Of a stretch of 8,809 bases of DNA, positions 1 to 4,989 are shown in pieces. The stretch spans positions 1-8,809 of the forward strand of contig CAYLMV010000141.1 in the NCBI GenBank assembly GCA_964384415.1, read 5' to 3'. Source of the DNA: JAGVPT01 sp964384415. Its GTDB lineage: Bacteria > Bacteroidota > Ignavibacteria > UBA10030 > UBA8401. Both the position numbers and the translations under genes were made by a program. Each line of letters starts with the position of its first letter. The stretch's first letter is position 1. Under the pieces are notes generated by a model that saw nothing but the letters and a program-made list of their open reading frames with translations, was not told where the DNA came from and made no database searches.

Positions 1-716
1 TCGGCGACGTGATACCGATCGAAGGCGACATCTTCCCGGGGCACTGGCAGTTTGTCATTCGCGGCATTTATAAGGGGAAGGACAGGATCACCGACGAAAC
101 GCAAATGTTCATCCAATGGTCGTACGTCGATGAGAAACTGAAACAGGACGCACCGTACCGCGCCGGACAAGTAGGATGGTACGCCGTGCAGATTTCGAAC
201 CCGAACGACGCGGCATCAATTTCAGAAACGATCGACGGCCTGTTTGCGAACTCCTCCGCCAAAACAAAATCGGAGACAGAGAAAGCCTTCCAGCAGAGCT
301 TTGTCTCTCTCTCGGGGGCGATCCTCACGTCGCTCGAAGTCATCTCGTACGTCATCATCGGCATTATTCTTCTCGTGCTTGCCAACACGATCATCATGTC
401 GGCGCGCGAACGCATCCGGGAGTATGCCGTGTTGAAAACGCTTGGTTTCAATTCGGGCCATATCATGGGACTCGTTGCGGGCGAATCGCTCATCATCGCG
501 ATGATCGGCGGCCTGCTCGGCGTGATCTTTACGTTCCCGATGGCAGCGGCCGTGGCAGCCGGCTTCCCGACAATGTTCCCGATTTTCAAGGTCGAACCTT
601 CGACGATCATTCTCGCCTTTGGGTTCTCGTTCCTTGTCGGAATACTGGCTTCGATCTTTCCGGCGATGCGCTCAGCCCGGATGAAAATTGTCGACGGTCT
701 GCGGCAAATCGGTTAA
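1..716 (+). CDS. FtsX/MacB-family ABC transporter permease, C-terminal part (5' end outside window)
   Basis: This is the C-terminal part of an inner-membrane ABC permease. The reading frame is already open at the window edge (first full codon at base 3), and the GTG at base 9 is an internal valine, so the true start lies upstream. About 237 residues are visible: the end of a periplasmic MacB-type domain, then hydrophobic segments at about residues 112-132, 160-185 and 202-222. After the first segment comes the cytoplasmic loop RERIREYAVLKTLG, the usual FtsX-family motif (R-x-x-E-x-x-x-L-x-x-L-G) that contacts the ATPase. The C-terminus FPAMRSARMKIVDGLR is also typical (P-A-x-x-A-x-x-x-x-x-x-x-L-R). 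The stop is 22 bases before the next permease gene, so the two are probably co-transcribed and form one transporter with an ATPase encoded elsewhere. Family members move lipoproteins, lipids or small toxic molecules or signal across the envelope; the substrate here cannot be told from sequence. Confidence 0.9.
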   Translation, partial: GDVIPIEGDIFPGHWQFVIRGIYKGKDRITDETQMFIQWSYVDEKLKQDAPYRAGQVGWYAVQISNPNDAASISETIDGLFANSSAKTKSETEKAFQQSFVSLSGAILTSLEVISYVIIGIILLVLANTIIMSARERIREYAVLKTLGFNSGHIMGLVAGESLIIAMIGGLLGVIFTFPMAAAVAAGFPTMFPIFKVEPSTIILAFGFSFLVGILASIFPAMRSARMKIVDGLRQIG

Positions 717-738
717 TCACTATCTCTTTGTGACGGCT

Positions 739-1908
739 ATGAAAATTCCTCTTTCGTACAACATCCGGAATCTTTGGGCGCGGCGGCTGACAATGTCGTT
801 GACGATGAGCGGTATTACGCTTGTGGTGTTCGTATTCGCCGCAGTGCTGATGCTTGCCGAAGGGGTGAAGCAAACCCTCGTCTCAACCGGCTCCGATGAC
901 AACGTCATCATCATCCGGAAATCGGCCCAGAGCGAGCTCGTCAGCGCCGTCGGAAGAGAATCTGTATCGAATATTTCGACGTTCCCGGAGGTCGCGACCA
1001 ACTCCGAAGGAAAGCCGATGGCAACGGCGGATGTCGTCTCCATCATCAATCTCAACAAGACGGGGACGAAGGATATGGGAAATGTTCCCGTGCGCGGAAT
1101 TTCGCCGGGAGCGCTTGGGATACGGCCGCAAGTGACGATGAAAGAGGGACGGATGTTCCAACAAGGCTCGACGGAAATTATCGTGGGGAACGCCGTGGCT
1201 TCGCAATTCGAGGGAGTGGCGGTCGGGCAGAAGATTCAGATCGGCACCGGTTTTTGGACCATCGTCGGCATTTTCGATGCGGGAAAGAGCGGGTTCGCCT
1301 CGGAGGTCTGGGCTGACGCTGAGCAGCTGATGCTGGCATTCAACAGGCCTGTCTATTCAACGCTGACAGTCAAGCTGAAAAACGTTAACGATTTCGACGC
1401 GTTCAAATCGCGCCTGGAAGGGGATCAGCGGCTGGCTGAACTTGACGCAAAACGGGAAAAGAGTTTCTACGAAGAGCAGTCGCAGGGGATGGCCGTGTTC
1501 ATCCGGGTTCTCGGTCTTATCATCACAATAATCTTCAGTGCGGGCGCGATGATCGGCGCCATGATCACGATGTACGCTGCGGTGGCAAACCGGACGGTGG
1601 AGATAGGAACGATGCGGGCGCTCGGGTTCCAACGAAAGAGTATTCTCGCGGCCTTTCTTGTCGAGGCGATGTTCCTTTCGCTGGTCGGAGGCGGTATCGG
1701 CCTGGCCTTTGCCTCGCTCCTCGAGTTTGTCTCATTTTCGACGACGAATTTTACCTCATTTACAGAGCTGGCGTTTGGGTTCCATTTTACCCCAATGATC
1801 GCGCTTTGGACGATGATCTTCTCTCTTGTCATGGGACTCGTCGGCGGATTCCTTCCAGCCGTGAGAGCCTCGCGCCTGGACATCATCAGCGCATTGAGGG
1901 CGTCATGA
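739..1908 (+). CDS. FtsX/MacB-family ABC transporter permease (second of a tandem pair)
   Basis: This is a complete 389-residue inner-membrane permease. Its layout is the standard four-helix MacB/FtsX plan: a first membrane helix at about residues 22-42, a periplasmic domain at about 43-250, then three hydrophobic segments at about 253-283, 303-332 and 350-373. The cytoplasmic coupling motif RTVEIGTMRALGFQRKSI lies at residues 285-302, and the end PAVRASRLDIISALRAS matches the family C-terminus. The start is set at ATG 739, where the protein begins MKIPLSYNIRNLWARRLTM, a typical FtsX-family N-terminus. A longer in-frame start at 688 would overlap the upstream gene and add an unlikely leader. 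No clear Shine-Dalgarno precedes it. Together with the upstream permease it likely forms a heterodimeric ABC transporter whose ATPase is outside the window. The substrate is unknown. Confidence 0.92.
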   Translation: MKIPLSYNIRNLWARRLTMSLTMSGITLVVFVFAAVLMLAEGVKQTLVSTGSDDNVIIIRKSAQSELVSAVGRESVSNISTFPEVATNSEGKPMATADVVSIINLNKTGTKDMGNVPVRGISPGALGIRPQVTMKEGRMFQQGSTEIIVGNAVASQFEGVAVGQKIQIGTGFWTIVGIFDAGKSGFASEVWADAEQLMLAFNRPVYSTLTVKLKNVNDFDAFKSRLEGDQRLAELDAKREKSFYEEQSQGMAVFIRVLGLIITIIFSAGAMIGAMITMYAAVANRTVEIGTMRALGFQRKSILAAFLVEAMFLSLVGGGIGLAFASLLEFVSFSTTNFTSFTELAFGFHFTPMIALWTMIFSLVMGLVGGFLPAVRASRLDIISALRAS

Positions 1909-1910
1909 GC

Positions 1911-1942
1911 AATTGATGTTCCCCTTCCGGGGCAATTATTCT
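1911..1942 (+). terminator. Weak hairpin after the permease operon, possible terminator
   Basis: Two bases after the permease stop, AATTG (1911-1915) can pair with CAATT (1933-1937) and CCCC (1921-1924) with GGGG (1929-1932) around a TTCC loop. A five-base bulge sits on the 5' side. The following ATTATTCTT is only moderately T-rich. This could end the permease transcript, but the bulge and weak T-run make it uncertain. Confidence 0.3.
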
Positions 1943-2039
1943 TCCGCGATTCGGTAAACAAATCCCTCTTACGTTCGTCTAAGTAAACACACCGGTTTAT
2001 TCTTCTGCACTTCTCCGGGAGCTTCACACGCAAAGATCA

Positions 2040-3587
2040 ATGATAACGAAGCAATTTCTTCTTAATAGTCTCCTTCTCCTAACTTTCTGCATCCCCCTTT
2101 TCAGTCAGGACCAGAAGAAGGCCGCCGTCTTCAAGGAACACAAGGCCCCCTCGCTCGATCTGATTCGTCACACGGACGAATCGTATCAATTGTGGGAGGA
2201 TTTCATGCTGATGCAGAAGGCCAACAGCGGCGACGCCCTGGCCCAGCACGAGCTCGGCATTCGCTATCTTCTTGGCAGAGGGTTCGGGGTCGATACGGTG
2301 AAGAGCGCTTTTTGGATTCAGAAATCCGCGGATCAGAACTACGTTGTCGCTCACTACAACATCGGCATCTTTTTGAACAACGGATGGGGCGTACCGTGGA
2401 ATCCGTTCAAGGCCTTCGAACACTTTCATTACGCTGCCCAGCAGGGAATGCCGGAGGCCGAATACGTCTACGGATCGTTTCTTACGGACAATCTTGTCGT
2501 GGCGCAGAATTGGCCGGACGCGTACGCATGGATGAAGAAATCTGCCGACGCCGGGTACCAGCCGGCCAAAGATGCGCTGGTTGAATTTGAAAAAAGAGGG
2601 ATCGTCGTCCACGCCGATTCTTCCGTCACCGCGTCGGCCCCGAGCATGCGGGTTGATTCCTCCAGCGTGCTTCCCGCCCGCCCGTGGAAGCCGGTGCTCC
2701 TCGACTTCAGCGATGAGCCTGCGACAGAAGAGGACGAGCTTGGGTTTCTGAAAGAGATGCTTCGGAAAGGGAGCGCCGATCTCAAGAACGCGCTCGGTAT
2801 CGGTTCGATGGACCCGGACAATCTGGTTGCCGATTCAACGTTGCTGAGGATGATCAAGAGCGCTGCGGACATCGGCAGTCCCGAGGCGATGGCGGTGCTC
2901 GGCCGATTTCATGAAAAGGGATTTCTCGTCCGGAAGAACCAGATGACGGCGGCGAAAGAATATCTCGGCGCGCTCCGGCTCGAATTTCCCCGCGCCGCTT
3001 CGCTTCTTTGGAGTCTATTCCAGGACAAGAAATTCGTGCAGCAAGTGCATGCTTTAGCTTTGGAGGGCAACCCCGATGCCGAGGTGGTGTGCGCCGGTTT
3101 CATCTCTCTCGGTTTCGACACGGAGTTTCCCCCGCAAGAGTCGTTCAAGCTTCTGACGAAAGCCTCTGCCAGGCATAATCTCGACGCATTGATCGAACTT
3201 GGCCTCTGCTATTATTCAGGCCGGGGTGTAGAGACAGACAAGAAGAAGGCGATCGAATCCTGGACCGATGCTGTTTCCCTGGGGAGCCGCGAAGCGGAAA
3301 TCAGGATCACCGCGACCAACGTTATCGCCAACCTCCATTTAAAGGACTACGATTCATCAGTGCCGGAGCTTGACTCTGCGGCGCACAAAGGATCCCTCCT
3401 TGCGCAAGTAGCGCTCGCCTACTGCTATGACACCGGCACCGGCGTGGCAGAGAGCAGGCCGATTGCCGTGCGGCTGTACCGTGAAAGCGCGTATCGCGGC
3501 AGTCAGATCGCGATCTTCGCTCTGAAGAAAATGTACGATGAGCTTCGTCCCTCCGATCTGGAATTTCGCCTGAAAGACGACCAGTGA
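2040..3587 (+). CDS. Exported Sel1-repeat (TPR-like) protein
   Basis: This 515-residue protein has an N-terminal signal peptide (MITKQFLLNSLLLLTFCIPLFSQ; a cut before Q23 is plausible) and is otherwise soluble, so it should lie in the periplasm or on the envelope. Sel1-like repeats (about 36 residues, A-x-x-x-L-G-x-x-Y-x-x-G-x-G-V) are clear at about residues 66-100 (LGIRYLLGRGFGV), 103-136 (IGIFLNNGWGV), 139-175, 281-312 (LGRFHEKGFLV), 382-417 (LGLCYYSGRGVETDKKKA) and 455-490 (YCYDTGTGVAESRPIA). A Ser/Pro-rich non-repeat stretch at about 187-230 divides the N-terminal group from the rest. Sel1 solenoids act as protein-protein scaffolds and carry no enzyme active site; the partner is unknown. 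The start is the first ATG after the intergenic gap, directly before the signal peptide, with no good Shine-Dalgarno. The gene ends in two tandem TGA codons and seems to be a single-gene unit. Confidence 0.85.
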   Translation: MITKQFLLNSLLLLTFCIPLFSQDQKKAAVFKEHKAPSLDLIRHTDESYQLWEDFMLMQKANSGDALAQHELGIRYLLGRGFGVDTVKSAFWIQKSADQNYVVAHYNIGIFLNNGWGVPWNPFKAFEHFHYAAQQGMPEAEYVYGSFLTDNLVVAQNWPDAYAWMKKSADAGYQPAKDALVEFEKRGIVVHADSSVTASAPSMRVDSSSVLPARPWKPVLLDFSDEPATEEDELGFLKEMLRKGSADLKNALGIGSMDPDNLVADSTLLRMIKSAADIGSPEAMAVLGRFHEKGFLVRKNQMTAAKEYLGALRLEFPRAASLLWSLFQDKKFVQQVHALALEGNPDAEVVCAGFISLGFDTEFPPQESFKLLTKASARHNLDALIELGLCYYSGRGVETDKKKAIESWTDAVSLGSREAEIRITATNVIANLHLKDYDSSVPELDSAAHKGSLLAQVALAYCYDTGTGVAESRPIAVRLYRESAYRGSQIAIFALKKMYDELRPSDLEFRLKDDQ

Positions 3588-3603
3588 TGAAAGTGCCGAT
3601 TGC

Positions 3604-3682
3604 ATCCTTGCGAAGGTTGTCCGATTAGCTCGCAGAATGCTGAAGACATCTTTTCTGTTAATTCATAACCCTTCGCAAGGAT
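3604..3682. repeat. 13-bp perfect inverted repeat, each arm itself a small palindrome
   Basis: ATCCTTGCGAAGG (3604-3616) is the exact reverse complement of CCTTCGCAAGGAT (3670-3682), with 53 bases between. Each arm also contains its own dyad: CCTT-GCG-AAGG at 3606-3616 and CCTT-CGC-AAGG at 3670-3680, with centres 64 bases apart. It lies in the 265-base gap after the Sel1 gene and upstream of a promoter candidate. It could fold as one long-loop hairpin in RNA, act as paired operator sites, or be the ends of a small degenerate element. No T-run typical of an intrinsic terminator follows the 3' arm, and I see no target-site duplication. Confidence 0.6.
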
Positions 3683-3707
3683 TTACCGTCAGGCTCACTT
3701 TTTTGAC

Positions 3708-3738
3708 TTTGATGCCTTCGAATTTTTTCCTACCTTAT
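3708..3738 (+). promoter_or_regulatory. Candidate Bacteroidota-type promoter for the envelope/secretion gene pair
   Basis: TTTG at 3708-3711 is followed after 19 bases by TACCTTAT at 3731-3738. This partly matches the Bacteroidota primary-sigma consensus (-33 TTTG, 19-21 bases, -7 TAnnTTTG); the final TG is not present. It lies about 115 bases before the start of the next gene and just downstream of the inverted repeat. An overlapping TTGACT at 3703-3708 has a 22-base spacing to the same -7 box, too long for a standard -35/-10 pair. Confidence 0.4.
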
Positions 3739-3852
3739 TTCACATCAGTCACAGACCTTCTTCTTTTTCCCCGTGCCATCGTGTTTGGAGAACCGTGAGT
3801 GCGAGTGGGAGGCCAATGTTGAAGGAATGCCGTCACCATACGAAACCTGGAA

Positions 3853-4947
3853 TTGCACAACAACCGACATCGACTTTTGGTGCTCGCTATTCTATCACTC
3901 GCCCCATCCATTGCGGCGGGACAGACGGAATCCGCATTTTTCTACCGAGGATATGCGTACGGGTCGCAGGCGAACTACAATCCGTTATCGCTGATGATGA
4001 ACGGCTCATTCGACGTTTTGCAGTCGAGCAATCGGGACAAGAAGCTCTTTACCCTCCAATACGGTACAGGGGCTTCCAACGTTTTCTCAAATATCACGAG
4101 CCCGCTTGCTGAAATTTCGAGGGATGGATGGAGCAACTTTCTCGGGACTGAAATCTTCCCGACAAGTCTCGATTACCAGCGCTCCCAGTATTGGCCGAAT
4201 TACAACCTTCACCTCCTTGGCGGCGGCATGACGTACGTCTCGATTGCCGAATGGTATGCCTTTCAAGGGTACGAATATCCAAAAACCCTTTCGGCGGCGA
4301 CAATGCTTGTGTATCACTATCTCAACGAAACGGTGGAAGACAACGCGTATCGGGGACCGACTGTGGATCCCATTGCCGACCTCCTCGTGTTCGACCCTCT
4401 CGGCATCGCGCTCTTCAGCATCGACGGCGTTCCCCGGTTTTTCAGCCAGACACTGGAGATGGCGGACTGGTCCTTTCAGCCGATTTATAATTTCCGAACG
4501 CGGGAACTCAACAACAACGGACAAAACTTCACGTTCAAAATTCCGATTCCGTACTCGGAAAAGGTCAGGCTCCTTTATATCGCCGGCATGGAAGGCGTTG
4601 TAGGACTCTCATACCGATACAACGAGACCGATGCGATATCGTTTGGCGGAGGGCTGGCGACAAAAGATCTTGTGCAGGTGGACAACAACACGGGAGTGCT
4701 TGTGCAGACCGCAACGCTTGTCAAAGTGGGCGGAATATTCTATGACCGGAACAACTCGTTGCTCGCCTCTCTGATTATCAAGAATGTCGCCACTTATAAA
4801 GCGAGGCTCAATATCTATCCCGGCGTGTTTCGCTTCGGAGATTTATCGCTTGGATTTGTCGGAATTCTGCAGCAGGACAATTCCCTGACGCTCGGAGCTT
4901 TTGCCAGCTTCAGCCCGCTCGGGGCAGGATTTAGCAGCGCGAAGTAG
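3853..4947 (+). CDS. Uncharacterised exported protein, probably periplasmic/outer membrane (non-ATG start)
   Basis: I do not recognise this 364-residue protein with certainty. From the TTG at 3853 it begins with a good signal peptide (MHNNRHRLLVLAILSLAPSIAAGQ), so it is exported. The mature part is rich in aromatic and Gly/Asn residues. Two regions stand out. A central block at about residues 116-190 has a His followed by GGG (HLLGGGMTY, 120-128), then NETVEDNAYRGPTVDP (158-173) and a hydrophobic DPLGIALFS. The C-terminal half (about 225-360) shows alternating short strands ending in LGAFASFSPLGAGF, as in outer-membrane beta-strands. The H/G...E...D...G layout loosely recalls DUF3943-type envelope proteins, but this comes from memory and is weak. 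An in-frame TGA at 3820-3822 limits the start, and no ATG or GTG lies between it and the TTG. The gene is followed after 42 bases by the type IX secretion substrate, so the two are probably one operon. Confidence 0.7.
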   Translation: MHNNRHRLLVLAILSLAPSIAAGQTESAFFYRGYAYGSQANYNPLSLMMNGSFDVLQSSNRDKKLFTLQYGTGASNVFSNITSPLAEISRDGWSNFLGTEIFPTSLDYQRSQYWPNYNLHLLGGGMTYVSIAEWYAFQGYEYPKTLSAATMLVYHYLNETVEDNAYRGPTVDPIADLLVFDPLGIALFSIDGVPRFFSQTLEMADWSFQPIYNFRTRELNNNGQNFTFKIPIPYSEKVRLLYIAGMEGVVGLSYRYNETDAISFGGGLATKDLVQVDNNTGVLVQTATLVKVGGIFYDRNNSLLASLIIKNVATYKARLNIYPGVFRFGDLSLGFVGILQQDNSLTLGAFASFSPLGAGFSSAK

Positions 4948-4989
4948 GCAATCCAAACAAAACAGGAAACAACGCTGCGCCGCTCTCAC

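Noticed and set aside
68..610. Long minus-strand open frame opposite the first permease (180 codons)
   Set aside because: It is antisense to a clear FtsX-family protein, its translation shows no domain, and other frames of similar length lie opposite every gene here, as expected in GC-rich coding DNA.
688..738. Longer start for the second permease
   Set aside because: It would overlap the upstream permease and add 17 residues before a typical FtsX-family N-terminus.
1467..2033. Minus-strand frame of 188 codons reaching into the 1909-2039 gap
   Set aside because: Most of it is the complement of the second permease C-terminus, and the non-overlapping start has no recognisable protein features or ribosome binding site.
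3617..3660. tRNA-like wording (TTAGCTCGCAG) between the repeat arms
   Set aside because: No acceptor stem, anticodon arm or T-loop can be built around it.
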